In this document: in pieces, positions 1 through 7,903 of the stretch
How positions within the stretch are numbered: position 1 is the first letter of the stretch
How the letters are laid out: each line of letters opens with the position of its first letter
NCBI GenBank assembly: GCA_030647705.1
Contig: JAUSJJ010000134.1
Span: 1-12,551, forward strand
From: Dehalococcoidia bacterium
Lineage (GTDB): Bacteria > Chloroflexota > Dehalococcoidia > JAUSJJ01
DNA: 12,551 nucleotides
Direction of reading: 5' to 3'
Made by a program: the position numbers and the translations under genes
The notes under the pieces: model-generated
Databases searched by the model: none
Told to the model about the DNA's origin: nothing
What the model saw: the letters and a program-made list of their open reading frames with translations, nothing else

Positions 1-537
1 CCCGGCACGGCTGCCATCATAACCCCGCACTGGCAGGGCAAGGACAACGCGATGGCGGCTGCCTGGCACGCCACGCTTTCGGTCGCCCCTCCCCTTTTCG
101 GGGTATCCATCGCTCCGACCAGGCATACTTCCAGCCAGATACTGGGTTCGAAGGAGTTCGGGGTAAACTTCGTGTCTCATGACATGGCTGAGATGGTGGC
201 CTCTATTGGAGGCAGCACGGGAAAGACGATCGACAAGTTCCGGCAGTTCAACATTGCCAAAGAGAAGCCCATCGCCACCTCCGTCCCCATTCTCAAGGCG
301 GCCTACTCGGCATTCGAGTGCAGGCTGGTGGACAATCGGGCATATGGCGATCATATCCTGTTTGTTGGTGAGATAGTGGCGGCCCATTATCTGGAAGAGG
401 CGTTCACCCCGGAAGGCGCGGTCAATCTGGAAAAAGTGAGCCCAACGCTGTATCTGGGCGGCGACTTCTACGTCGACTTGGAGAAGGCGAGGCAGGCCGT
501 GGTCCGGTATGAGAGACGGGTGTACGGGAAGAAATGA
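1..537 (+). CDS. Flavin reductase-like (flavoredoxin-type) FMN-binding protein, 5' end missing
   Basis: The reading frame is open from the first base, so the true start lies left of the window; the 178 visible codons are the C-terminal part. An internal ATG at 52 is possible but unlikely, because conserved family sequence (an ITPHW-like strand, then NAMAAAW) lies before or across it. Visible traits of the flavin reductase-like split-barrel family are the NAMAAAW segment, the PPLFGVSI strand, the R-HTS-QI segment (flavin-phosphate region), EFGVNFVS, and a late PTLYLGG-FYVDL ending. Family members bind FMN and either reduce flavin with NAD(P)H or act as small electron carriers; the exact partner cannot be read here. 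It is cytoplasmic, with no signal peptide visible in this part. It is followed by a terminator hairpin, so it probably ends its own transcript. Family assignment is fairly sure, specific function is not. Confidence 0.8.
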   Translation, partial: PGTAAIITPHWQGKDNAMAAAWHATLSVAPPLFGVSIAPTRHTSSQILGSKEFGVNFVSHDMAEMVASIGGSTGKTIDKFRQFNIAKEKPIATSVPILKAAYSAFECRLVDNRAYGDHILFVGEIVAAHYLEEAFTPEGAVNLEKVSPTLYLGGDFYVDLEKARQAVVRYERRVYGKK

Positions 538-566
538 AGGTCTTCCTGCAGACGTAGCGGTACCGG

Positions 567-594
567 CCCCCTGAAAACTTTCAGGGGGTTCTTT
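567..594 (+). terminator. Rho-independent terminator between flavin reductase gene and folE
   Basis: A perfect inverted repeat, CCCCCTGAAA (567-576) and TTTCAGGGGG (579-588), has only two bases between its arms, so the inner A-T pairs probably open into a small loop. It is followed by TTCTTT (589-594). It lies 30 nt after the upstream stop codon and about 30 nt before the folE ribosome binding site. It could also act as an attenuator for read-through into folE. Confidence 0.8.
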
Positions 595-637
595 ATGCAG
601 GGGAAAACCTTGTACCGACCTATCGAAGGAGGCGCAG

Positions 638-1198
638 GTGATAGACGAGGCCAAAATTGAAAAAGCGGTGCGGTCCATTATCGAGGCGATCGGCGAGGAC
701 CCTAAGCGCGAGGGGTTGGTGGACACGCCGCGTCGTGTGGCGCAGATGTATGCCGAGGTCTTCAGCGGCATGGATTACGACCCCAAGCAGGAGTTGAACG
801 TGGGCTTCGAGGAAGGCCACAATGAGATGGTCATACTCAAAGATATCCCTTTCTACGCGATGTGCGAGCACCATTTCCTGCCATTCTACGGGGTGGCTCA
901 CATCGGCTATATCCCCAGGGGGCGGGTAGTGGGTGCCAGCAAGCTGGCCAGGGTGGTGGAGACGCTGGCCAAGAGGCCGCAGCTTCAGGAGCGGTTCACC
1001 ACGCAGATCGCGGACAGCATTGTGGAAGCGCTGCATCCTATGGGGGTGGCCGTTATCGTGCGGGCGGAGCACCTGTGCATGACCATGAGGGGAATCAAGA
1101 AGCCGGGCAGCAACATCCTGACTTCAGCCAACCGGGGGGCTTTCCGCTCCAGCGCCGCCACTCGCGCTGAGTTCATGGCCCTGGTGCAGGAGAAGTAG
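638..1198 (+). CDS. folE: GTP cyclohydrolase I
   Basis: Converts GTP to 7,8-dihydroneopterin triphosphate, the first step toward tetrahydrofolate and other pterins, in the cytoplasm as a homodecamer. The 186-residue product is normal for the core enzyme, which lacks the long N-terminus of eukaryotic forms. The zinc site is intact: Cys76 and His79 in the CEHHFLPF motif and Cys147 in HLCMTMRG. The catalytic-site histidines His78 and His145 are present, and the conserved [10 protein letters not shown] and GASKLAR segments are in place. The start is GTG at 638, chosen because AAGGAGG (626-632) sits five bases upstream and the N-terminal helix begins there. A terminator hairpin stands between it and the gene before, and no obvious promoter fits in the remaining space. 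It converges on cimA. Identification is secure. Confidence 0.97.
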   Translation: MIDEAKIEKAVRSIIEAIGEDPKREGLVDTPRRVAQMYAEVFSGMDYDPKQELNVGFEEGHNEMVILKDIPFYAMCEHHFLPFYGVAHIGYIPRGRVVGASKLARVVETLAKRPQLQERFTTQIADSIVEALHPMGVAVIVRAEHLCMTMRGIKKPGSNILTSANRGAFRSSAATRAEFMALVQEK

Positions 1199-1232
1199 CG
1201 CGCCGCTGAGAAAATCGAAGCGCGACTATTTT
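1196..1232. terminator. Hairpin shared by the folE and cimA stop codons, possible bidirectional terminator
   Basis: TAGCGCGC (1196-1203) pairs with GCGCG-A-CTA (1220-1228): eight base pairs with one bulged A (1225) and a 16-nt loop. The outer three pairs are the TAG stop of folE and the complement of the TAG stop of cimA. On the plus strand it is followed by TTTT (1229-1232). On the minus strand it is followed only by the weak pyrimidine tract CTTCTCCT. Termination of folE is plausible; termination of cimA is less so. Confidence 0.45.
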
Positions 1233-2821
1233 GTGTGGTTGGCCTTCTTGCCCAGCCAGTATTCCAGACTGGCGGCAAGGGCCAGCCAGCTTGCCTCGAT
1301 GATATTGGTGGAGCTGCCCACCGTTCGCCACTCTTCTTCGCCGTCCGTGCACTCGATGAGCACCCTGACGCGTGAATCGGTCCCGGAGCTTTCGTCCAGT
1401 ATGCGGACTTTGTAGTCAATGAGCTTGACTGCCTGCAGGCTGGGGTAGAACTGGAGGAGCGCCTTTCTGAGCGCTGCGTCCAGAGCGTTGACCGGGCCGT
1501 TGCCCTCCGCGGCGGTATGTATTACCTGGCCCTCGATCCTGACTTTAACGGTAGCCTCAGACAGCATCTCCTCAAGCTCTGCGTCCGCAACGGTGGGCTG
1601 GCGGCGCCTCTTCTCCACTACCACCAGGAAGTCCACCAACTCGAACGGAGGCTTGTAGTCCGGCTGGGCTTGCCGGAGCAGCAGCTCGAAGGAAGCGTCC
1701 GCTCCGTCGAACTGGAACCCGCGGCTTTCCAGCAGTTTCACCTGTTCCAGCACCCTCTTTGCCCCTGCGCTGTCCGGGGTGAACTCCTGCATCTTCTCTT
1801 TGGCGAGTTGCATCACATTGCTCTTGCCGGCCAACTCCGAGACCAGGATGCGCCGGCGGTTGCCGACCAGCTCGGGCGTGATATGCTGGTAGGAGTCCTC
1901 GTGCTTGACCATGCCGGATACGTGGAGGCCGGCCTTGTGGGCGAAGGCGCTCATGCCTACGTAGGGCAGGTGTGTGTTGGGGCTGAGATTGGCGAGCTCG
2001 CTGATGGCGTGGGATATTTCAGTCAGCTTGGCGAGCTTATCCTCGGGCAGGCACTTGATGCCCAGTTTGAGCTGCAGGTTCGGGATGACGGAACACAGGT
2101 TGGCGTTGCCGCAGCGTTCGCCGTACCCGTTGATGGTGCCCTGCACGTGCGTGGCGCCGGCCTTGACCGCCGCCAGGCTGTTCGCCACGGCCAGCTCCGA
2201 GTCATTATGGGTGTGGATTCCGATCGGGACCTTCCGGGACAGCGCAGCGGCTACCGCTATCGCGATCTGCTCGGGCAGGCTGCCGCCGTTGGTGTCGCAC
2301 AGGACTACGCAGTCCACTCCGGCGCCGGCAGCCGCCTCCACGACGCGGAGGGAATACTCAGGGTCTTTCTTGAAGCCATCGAAGAAGTGCTCAGCGTCGA
2401 GGAAGACCTTGATGCCTTTGTCTTTGAGCCACTGGATGGACTCGGAGACCATCTTCAGGTTCTCCGCAAGGGTGGTCTCCAGCACCGCGGTCACCTGGAA
2501 GGCGGACGCCTTTCCCACTATGGTCACGGCTCTGGTGCCGGCGTCCACCAGTGCGGCCAGGTTGGCGTCCTTGCCCGGCCGGGTCCGCGGGCGCCGGGTG
2601 CTGCCGAAGGCCACCACCGATGAATTGCACAGCTTGAGGTCCCGCGCCCTGGCAAAAAAGGCTGCGTCCTTGGGGTTGGCGCCCGGCCAGCCGCCTTCGA
2701 TGTAGTCCACTCCCAGCTCATCGAGCTTGAGCGCGACTTTCAGCTTGTCCTCTACCGAGAAGGAGATGCCCTCGCTCTGGGCGCCATCCCGGAGGGTGGT
2801 ATCGTACAGATAGACTCGCAC
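1226..2821 (-). CDS. cimA: (R)-citramalate synthase, long two-domain type
   Basis: Condenses pyruvate with acetyl-CoA to (R)-citramalate, the entry to threonine-independent isoleucine synthesis; LeuCD and LeuB, encoded just upstream, carry the product to 2-oxobutyrate. The 531-residue protein has an N-terminal HMGL-like TIM barrel with DTTLRDGAQ (7-15), the metal ligands in HTHND (203-207) and NGYGERCGNANL (231-242). The C-terminal LeuA-type allosteric dimer domain spans about 395-522, with GNGPVNALDAAL near 440-451; in this family it gives feedback inhibition, usually by isoleucine. Length and the early GGWPGANPKD segment fit the Geobacter/Leptospira-like citramalate synthase family rather than 2-isopropylmalate synthase, though neighbouring DRE-TIM enzymes are close relatives. 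The start is GTG at 2821, one base after the leuB TAA, so translation is probably coupled. It is the last gene of the unit. Confidence 0.9.
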   Translation of the reverse strand: MRVYLYDTTLRDGAQSEGISFSVEDKLKVALKLDELGVDYIEGGWPGANPKDAAFFARARDLKLCNSSVVAFGSTRRPRTRPGKDANLAALVDAGTRAVTIVGKASAFQVTAVLETTLAENLKMVSESIQWLKDKGIKVFLDAEHFFDGFKKDPEYSLRVVEAAAGAGVDCVVLCDTNGGSLPEQIAIAVAAALSRKVPIGIHTHNDSELAVANSLAAVKAGATHVQGTINGYGERCGNANLCSVIPNLQLKLGIKCLPEDKLAKLTEISHAISELANLSPNTHLPYVGMSAFAHKAGLHVSGMVKHEDSYQHITPELVGNRRRILVSELAGKSNVMQLAKEKMQEFTPDSAGAKRVLEQVKLLESRGFQFDGADASFELLLRQAQPDYKPPFELVDFLVVVEKRRRQPTVADAELEEMLSEATVKVRIEGQVIHTAAEGNGPVNALDAALRKALLQFYPSLQAVKLIDYKVRILDESSGTDSRVRVLIECTDGEEEWRTVGSSTNIIEASWLALAASLEYWLGKKANHTK

Positions 2822-2822
2822 T

Positions 2823-3923
2823 TTACAACCTCTTCATTATCAGGCTGCCCATTTCCCTGGTACCTACCAACGACTTGCCTTCTTCCATGATATCGTAGGT
2901 ACGGTAGCCATCCTTGAGCACCTGCAACACCGCGTTCTCGATTGCGGCGGCTTCTTTGGCCAGGGCCAGCGAGTAGCGCAGCATCATGGCCACGCTCAGG
3001 ATGGTGGCTATGGGGTTGGCCTTGTTCTGTCCGGCCCTCGATGGGGCGCTGCCGTGAATGGGCTCATACATGCCGAAGCTGTGTCCGGTGAGGGAGAGCT
3101 TGCCCTTGTTCTTGGTGCCCAGGCTGGCTGAAGGCAGCATGCCCATGGAGCCGGCCAGCATCGAGGCTTCGTCGGTGAGGATGTCGCCAAAGGTGTTTTC
3201 AGTGACGATGACATCGAAGTCCGTAGGCCGCTGTATCAGCCTCATGGCGCAGGAGTCCACCAGGACATGCTGCAGTTCGATGTCCGGGTACTCGGGGGCC
3301 AGCTCGATTGCTATCTGTCTCCACAACCGGGACGTTTCCAGGACGTTCGCCTTGTCCACCGAGGCCAGTTTCTTGCGTCGCGTGCGTGCCAGTTCGAAGC
3401 CGACGCGCAATATGCGTTCGATCTCGTGTTCCGAATAGGCCAGTGTGTCTACCGCCCTGCGGCCGCGCCCGGTTTGCCATTGCTTCTTGGGCTTGCCGAA
3501 GTAGAGGCCGCCGGTGAGTTCTCTTACTACTACGAGGTCAACGCCCTGGACGACGTTAGGCTTGATTGTGGTGGCATCGGCCAGCATGGGCATGATCTTG
3601 ACCGGTCGGAGGTTGGCGAACAGGCCCAACTCCTTGCGAATGCCCAACAGTCCATCTTCGGGTCGGACCTTGGCGGTTGGGTCGTCCCATTTGGGCCCGC
3701 CAACGGCCGCCAGGAGTACCGCATCTGCGTTCTGGGATATGGTGAGTGTCTCCTGGGGCAGGGCAGTCCCATGCCTGTCTATCGCGATCCCACCGATGTC
3801 GCCATAGTGGAGGATGAACTGATGATTGAATTTCTGCCCGACGCTCTCCAGCACCCGGACGCCTTCGGTCATCACCTCAGGGCCGATGCCGTCCCCCGGC
3901 AAAACCGCGATATTGAACTTCAT
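2823..3923 (-). CDS. leuB: 3-isopropylmalate dehydrogenase
   Basis: NAD-dependent oxidative decarboxylation of 3-isopropylmalate to 2-oxoisocaproate (leucine); beside cimA it presumably also oxidises erythro-3-methylmalate to 2-oxobutyrate (isoleucine). The 366 residues have normal family length. Visible motifs are [10 protein letters not shown] (8-17), AVGGPKWDD (73-81), the substrate arginines Arg96, Arg106 and Arg134 (in [13 protein letters not shown]), Lys191 in DKANVLE, and metal aspartates Asp223, Asp247 and Asp251. [16 protein letters not shown] (291-306) is the NAD-binding loop. I chose ATG at 3923 because AAGGGGG lies seven bases upstream; an in-frame TTG at 3929 overlaps the leuD stop codon and sits too close to that site. 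The gene begins two bases after the leuD stop and ends one base before cimA, so it is embedded in the operon. Confidence 0.96.
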   Translation of the reverse strand: MKFNIAVLPGDGIGPEVMTEGVRVLESVGQKFNHQFILHYGDIGGIAIDRHGTALPQETLTISQNADAVLLAAVGGPKWDDPTAKVRPEDGLLGIRKELGLFANLRPVKIMPMLADATTIKPNVVQGVDLVVVRELTGGLYFGKPKKQWQTGRGRRAVDTLAYSEHEIERILRVGFELARTRRKKLASVDKANVLETSRLWRQIAIELAPEYPDIELQHVLVDSCAMRLIQRPTDFDVIVTENTFGDILTDEASMLAGSMGMLPSASLGTKNKGKLSLTGHSFGMYEPIHGSAPSRAGQNKANPIATILSVAMMLRYSLALAKEAAAIENAVLQVLKDGYRTYDIMEEGKSLVGTREMGSLIMKRL

Positions 3924-3925
3924 GG

Positions 3926-4429
3926 TCAAGCCCCCTTGGATGCCAGTCTCTGCCTGGTATGTTCGATGAGCCCTCCCGCGGAGATCAGCTCCAGCATGAA
4001 CTTGGGGTAAGGCTTTGCCTGAAAGGTCAGGTCCCTGGTCAGATTCTTGATCTTGCCTGTGGCAAGGTCTACCTCCAGGGTGTCCCCGTCCTGGGTGCGT
4101 TCGACGGCCTCCTCGGACTCCAGGATGGGCAGGCCGATGTTCATGGAGTTGCGATAGAAGATGCGGGCGAAGCTCTTGGCGATAATGCAGCTCACTCCGG
4201 CGCCCTTGATGGCCATCGGCGCGTGTTCCCGCGACGAGCCGCAGCCGAAGTTGGAGGTCGCCACGATAATGTCCCCCGGCTTCACCTTCTTCACGAACTC
4301 TGCGTCGATGTCTTCCATGCAGTGTCTTGCCAGGTCCGCGGGCTCAGATAAGCTGAGATAGCGGGCCGGGATAATGACGTCCGTGTTGACATCGGCCCCG
4401 TATTTGTGGACCTTGCCCTTTATGGTCAT
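3926..4429 (-). CDS. leuD: 3-isopropylmalate dehydratase small subunit
   Basis: Small (swivelling) subunit of isopropylmalate isomerase, which pairs with LeuC to interconvert 2- and 3-isopropylmalate and, in the citramalate route, citramalate and erythro-3-methylmalate. The 167 residues match the short archaeal/Dehalococcoides-like form rather than the roughly 200-residue E. coli form. Motifs are [16 protein letters not shown] (10-25), the [11 protein letters not shown] active-site loop (61-71) and [18 protein letters not shown] (84-101). The residues after YL at 24-25 (SLSEP) form the loop thought to tune substrate size in this family, so broad specificity is possible. The start at 4429 (ATG) fits the family N-terminus, with AGAGG six bases upstream; the frame extends further left to 4492 without family similarity. 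It is separated from leuC by 124 bases, the widest gap between thrC and cimA. Confidence 0.95.
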   Translation of the reverse strand: MTIKGKVHKYGADVNTDVIIPARYLSLSEPADLARHCMEDIDAEFVKKVKPGDIIVATSNFGCGSSREHAPMAIKGAGVSCIIAKSFARIFYRNSMNIGLPILESEEAVERTQDGDTLEVDLATGKIKNLTRDLTFQAKPYPKFMLELISAGGLIEHTRQRLASKGA

Positions 4430-4576
4430 GTTCTGCCTCTGATCAGTCTTTAGCCGAGAACAGCATCGTGTGCGGCACGTCTGGCTGCGCAACGCCCATC
4501 ATCGCGAGCGCCCGCCCGAGAGCTGCATGGGTTGGCCGCGATGTGATATTATCCTACAATTCCTGCGGGCCTGCAA
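4430..4576 (-). promoter_or_regulatory. Possible internal promoter and leader before leuD
   Basis: On the minus strand TTGCAG (4576-4571) is followed after 17 bases by GATAAT (4553-4548), overlapping the end of leuC. The -10 matches the consensus at five of six positions, the -35 at only three. A start near 4542 would give a leader of about 110 nt before the leuD ATG. The unusual 124-base gap between two subunit genes makes a secondary promoter plausible, but the motif evidence is weak. Confidence 0.3.
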
Positions 4577-5804
4577 TGCGTCCCAGAATAGCGCTGGCGG
4601 CGGCTACTGCGGGGCCGGCCAGGTAGACCTCCGACTTGGGACTGCCCATCCTGCCCACGAAATTGCGGTTGGTGGTGGAGATGCTGCGCTCTCCTGCTGC
4701 CAATACGCCCATGTAGCCACCGAGGCACGGGCCGCAGGTCGGGGTGCTCACAGCCACTCCGGCTTGGACAAAGGTCTCGATTAGGCCACGGCTCAATGCT
4801 TCCAGGTACACCTGCTGGGTGCCCGGTATGACGATGCAACGCACGTGCGGGTCCACCTTGCGCCCGCGCAGTATCTCGGCGGCCACCAGCAGGTCGTCCA
4901 TGCGGCCATTGGTGCAACTGCCGATCACGGATTGGTCGATCCGCACGTTGCCCACCTTGCTGATCGGCCTGACGTTGCTGGGCAGGTGCGGGAAGGCTAC
5001 CTGGGGCTCTATCCCGGACGCATCGAACTCAATAGTCTGGGCGTATTCGGCATTTGGGTCAGACTCGTAGACCTGGTAGGGCCTCTTCGAACGAGTCTGG
5101 ACGTAGGCCAGGGTCTTCTTGTCGAAATGGAAGATGCCGGCTTTCGCGCCTGCCTCGATGGCCATATTCGCCATGGTGAACCGCCCGTCCATGGGCAGAG
5201 CATCGATGGCCTCTCCGGTGAATTCCATCGCCGAGTAAAGGGCGCCGTCCACACCGATGCGCCCTATGGTGGCCAGGATGAGGTCCTTGCCACCCACCCA
5301 GTCCCTGAGGTTGCCCTTGTAGACGAACCTGATGGTAGGCGGCACTTTCATCCAGATGTCGCCTGTGGCCATAGCGGCTGCGATGTCGGTCGAGCCCATG
5401 CCGGTGGAGAAGGCGGATAGCGCGCCATAGGTGCAGGTGTGGGAATCCGCGCCGATGACTACTTCTCCGGGCAACACCAGCCCTTGCTCCGGCAGCAACA
5501 CGTGCTCGATGCCCATCTGGCCAACCTCGAAGTAGAGGATGCGCTGCTCCAGTGCAAACTCCCGCATCAATTTGGCCTGCTCCGCGGCCATAATGTCCTT
5601 GTTGGGCACGAAATGGTCGGGCACCATCACTACCTTGGCCGGGTCGAAGACCTTTTTCACGCCGGTACGCCGGAACTCGCGGATAGCGATGGGCGCGGTG
5701 ATGTCGTTGGACAGGACGAGGTCAACCCTGACGTTGATCAGATCGCCGGGGACGACCTTCTTCTTGCCGGCATGAGCCGCCAGTATTTTTTCGACTATGG
5801 TCAT
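4554..5804 (-). CDS. leuC: 3-isopropylmalate dehydratase large subunit
   Basis: Aconitase-family [4Fe-4S] subunit of isopropylmalate isomerase, acting with LeuD in leucine synthesis and probably in citramalate isomerisation for isoleucine. The 416 residues match the short archaeal/homoaconitase-like class. Cluster ligands are Cys297 (in [12 protein letters not shown]) and Cys357 and Cys360 (in PTCGPCLGG). [20 protein letters not shown] (118-137) carries the conserved substrate-binding region, and VPDHFVP (61-67) is the early histidine motif. The start is ATG at 5804, with CAGGAG five bases upstream. It begins 13 bases after the crotonase gene's stop codon, so co-transcription with it is expected. 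The frame stays open for 36 codons after the TAG stop, but the protein is already full length without them. Confidence 0.96.
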   Translation of the reverse strand: MTIVEKILAAHAGKKKVVPGDLINVRVDLVLSNDITAPIAIREFRRTGVKKVFDPAKVVMVPDHFVPNKDIMAAEQAKLMREFALEQRILYFEVGQMGIEHVLLPEQGLVLPGEVVIGADSHTCTYGALSAFSTGMGSTDIAAAMATGDIWMKVPPTIRFVYKGNLRDWVGGKDLILATIGRIGVDGALYSAMEFTGEAIDALPMDGRFTMANMAIEAGAKAGIFHFDKKTLAYVQTRSKRPYQVYESDPNAEYAQTIEFDASGIEPQVAFPHLPSNVRPISKVGNVRIDQSVIGSCTNGRMDDLLVAAEILRGRKVDPHVRCIVIPGTQQVYLEALSRGLIETFVQAGVAVSTPTCGPCLGGYMGVLAAGERSISTTNRNFVGRMGSPKSEVYLAGPAVAAASAILGRIAGPQEL

Positions 5805-5817
5805 AAAGGCTCCTGAC

Positions 5818-6609
<792 letters not shown>

Positions 6610-6666
6610 CTGCGGTTCCTGTCTCCTTCGGTTGAATTGTCTATGGCCATCGGCCGGAAAGGTTCG

Positions 6667-7716
6667 CTAACAACCCATCGCCTGTTCGACTGCTGCCAGG
6701 TCCGCCGGGACTTCGAGCAACGGCTGGCCGCTTTGAAGCGCGGTGTCTGGGTCCTTGAGCCCGTTGCCCGTGATGATGCACACTACTTTCTTCCCGGAAA
6801 GGTCTAGCTTTCTCTGGGCGCACTTGATGAGCCCGGCTACGCCGGCCGCCGAGGCCGGCTCCCCGAAAACGCCTTCCTTGCTGGCCAGAAGCTTGTAGGC
6901 AGCCAGTATCTCCTCGTCGGTGACCGAGTCGATTACGCCGCCGGACTCGTCCCGCGCCGCCAGCGCTCCCTGCCAGCTTGCCGGATTGCCGATACGAATG
7001 GCGGTAGCGATGGTGCGCGGCTGCGATACGGGCTTGCCCAATACGATGGGCGCAGCCCCGGCAGCCTGGAAACCCATCATTTTGGGCATCTTCCTGGACT
7101 TGCCCGCCTGCTTGTATTGGCCGAACCCTTTCCAGTAGGCAGTGATATTGCCTGCGTTGCCTACCGGGATGAAAACGTAGTCGGGCGCCTCTCCCAGCGC
7201 ATCGACGATCTCAAAAGCGGCTGTCTTCTGGCCCTCGATCCGGAAAGGATTGAGCGAGTTCACCAGCGTTATGGGATGCTTCTGGGTCAATGCGCGCACT
7301 ATCGAGAGCGCCTGGTCGAAATTGCCGTCGATGCTGATCACCCTGGCCCCGTAGACCAGCGCCTGGGCCAGCTTGCCCAGCGCGATGTTCCCCTTGGGTA
7401 TCAGCACATAGGTGGCCAGTCCGCAGCGTGCGCCAAAGGCGGCCGCCGAGGCGCTGGTGTTGCCGGTAGAAGCGCACATGATGGCCCGGCTCTTGCTTTC
7501 CAGAGCCTTGGCCACGGCCATAACCATGCCTCTGTCTTTGAATGAGCCGGTGGGGTTACAGGACTCCAATTTGAAGTAGAGCTCGCTGCAGCCTGTCTCT
7601 TGCTCCAGTTTCCGCGACCTGACCAGAGGAGTATTGGCTTCTCCTATGGTAATAAGGGGGGTGGCTGAAGTTATGGGCAGGAAATCACGGTACCTGTTTA
7701 AGAGACACATCCCCAT
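6667..7716 (-). CDS. thrC: Threonine synthase
   Basis: PLP-dependent conversion of O-phosphohomoserine to threonine, the last step after Hom and homoserine kinase (kinase not in this window). The 349 residues match the shorter bacterial/archaeal class of fold-type II threonine synthases. Lys60 in NPTGSFKDRG binds PLP; CASTGNTSASAA (81-92) is the cofactor-side loop; PVGNAGN (184-190) is the phosphate-binding glycine loop; ITGNGLKD (315-322) is near the C-terminus. The N-terminal NRYRDFLP is the usual beginning of this class. ATG at 7716 is preferred, with an alternative ATG two codons later at 7710; neither has a Shine-Dalgarno site. A TATAAT box ends only eight bases upstream, which suggests a leaderless message. 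It heads the unit that continues through the crotonase, leuC, leuD, leuB and cimA. Confidence 0.95.
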   Translation of the reverse strand: MGMCLLNRYRDFLPITSATPLITIGEANTPLVRSRKLEQETGCSELYFKLESCNPTGSFKDRGMVMAVAKALESKSRAIMCASTGNTSASAAAFGARCGLATYVLIPKGNIALGKLAQALVYGARVISIDGNFDQALSIVRALTQKHPITLVNSLNPFRIEGQKTAAFEIVDALGEAPDYVFIPVGNAGNITAYWKGFGQYKQAGKSRKMPKMMGFQAAGAAPIVLGKPVSQPRTIATAIRIGNPASWQGALAARDESGGVIDSVTDEEILAAYKLLASKEGVFGEPASAAGVAGLIKCAQRKLDLSGKKVVCIITGNGLKDPDTALQSGQPLLEVPADLAAVEQAMGC

Positions 7717-7724
7717 GTCGCGCT

Positions 7725-7730
7725 ATTATA
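7725..7730 (-). promoter_or_regulatory. Promoter -10 box for the thrC-to-cimA unit
   Basis: Perfect TATAAT on the minus strand. Seven bases downstream is an A at 7718, a normal transcription start position, leaving about two bases before the thrC ATG at 7716. The -35 region is poor (AACTCA at 17-base spacing). It lies just after the terminator of hom, where a new transcription unit is expected. Confidence 0.6.
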
Positions 7731-7770
7731 CTCCAAACAGTATGTTTTGAGTTGCTGAAGGCGCCTCACT

Positions 7771-7864
7771 CTCTCTCTCCGTCTCCCCTTCTGCCGGGAG
7801 AGGGAGAGGAAAGAAGAAAGCTGGGGGACGCCCCCAGCCCCGGCATCCCGACGAGTCGGGACGC
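7771..7864. repeat. Composite intergenic element of three consecutive hairpins
   Basis: Three inverted repeats stand in series. First, CTCTCCGTCTCCC (7775-7787) pairs with GGGAGAGGGAGAG (7796-7808): 13 pairs with one mismatch. Second, GCTGGGGG (7820-7827) pairs with CCCCCAGC (7831-7838). Third, TCCCGAC (7846-7852) pairs with GTCGGGA (7855-7861). The sequence is non-coding, between hom and thrC. It resembles palindromic intergenic repeats I recall from environmental Chloroflexota genomes, but only one copy is in the window, so its repetitive nature is not shown here. Confidence 0.5.
7809..7838 (-). terminator. Rho-independent terminator of hom
   Basis: Read on the minus strand, an eight-pair stem GCTGGGGG / CCCCCAGC with a three-base CGT loop is followed directly by TTTCTTCTTTC. 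It lies 65 bases past the hom stop codon and before the thrC promoter. It is the middle hairpin of the composite element. Confidence 0.75.
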
Positions 7865-7903
7865 TCCCCTGCATTTCATCTGGTCACACGGGTCTGTTCC
7901 GGG

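Noticed and set aside
1517..2623. A 368-codon open frame on the plus strand opposite cimA
   Set aside because: Its translation lacks family motifs and lies wholly inside a well-conserved gene; it is the GC-rich antisense shadow of cimA.
3267..4010. A 247-codon open frame on the plus strand opposite leuB/leuD
   Set aside because: Antisense shadow of conserved motifs of leuB; no independent support.
4430..4492. N-terminal extension of leuD to the far upstream ATG at 4492
   Set aside because: The extra 21 residues are Cys/Arg-rich and unlike the family; the ATG at 4429 has a ribosome binding site and the normal family start.
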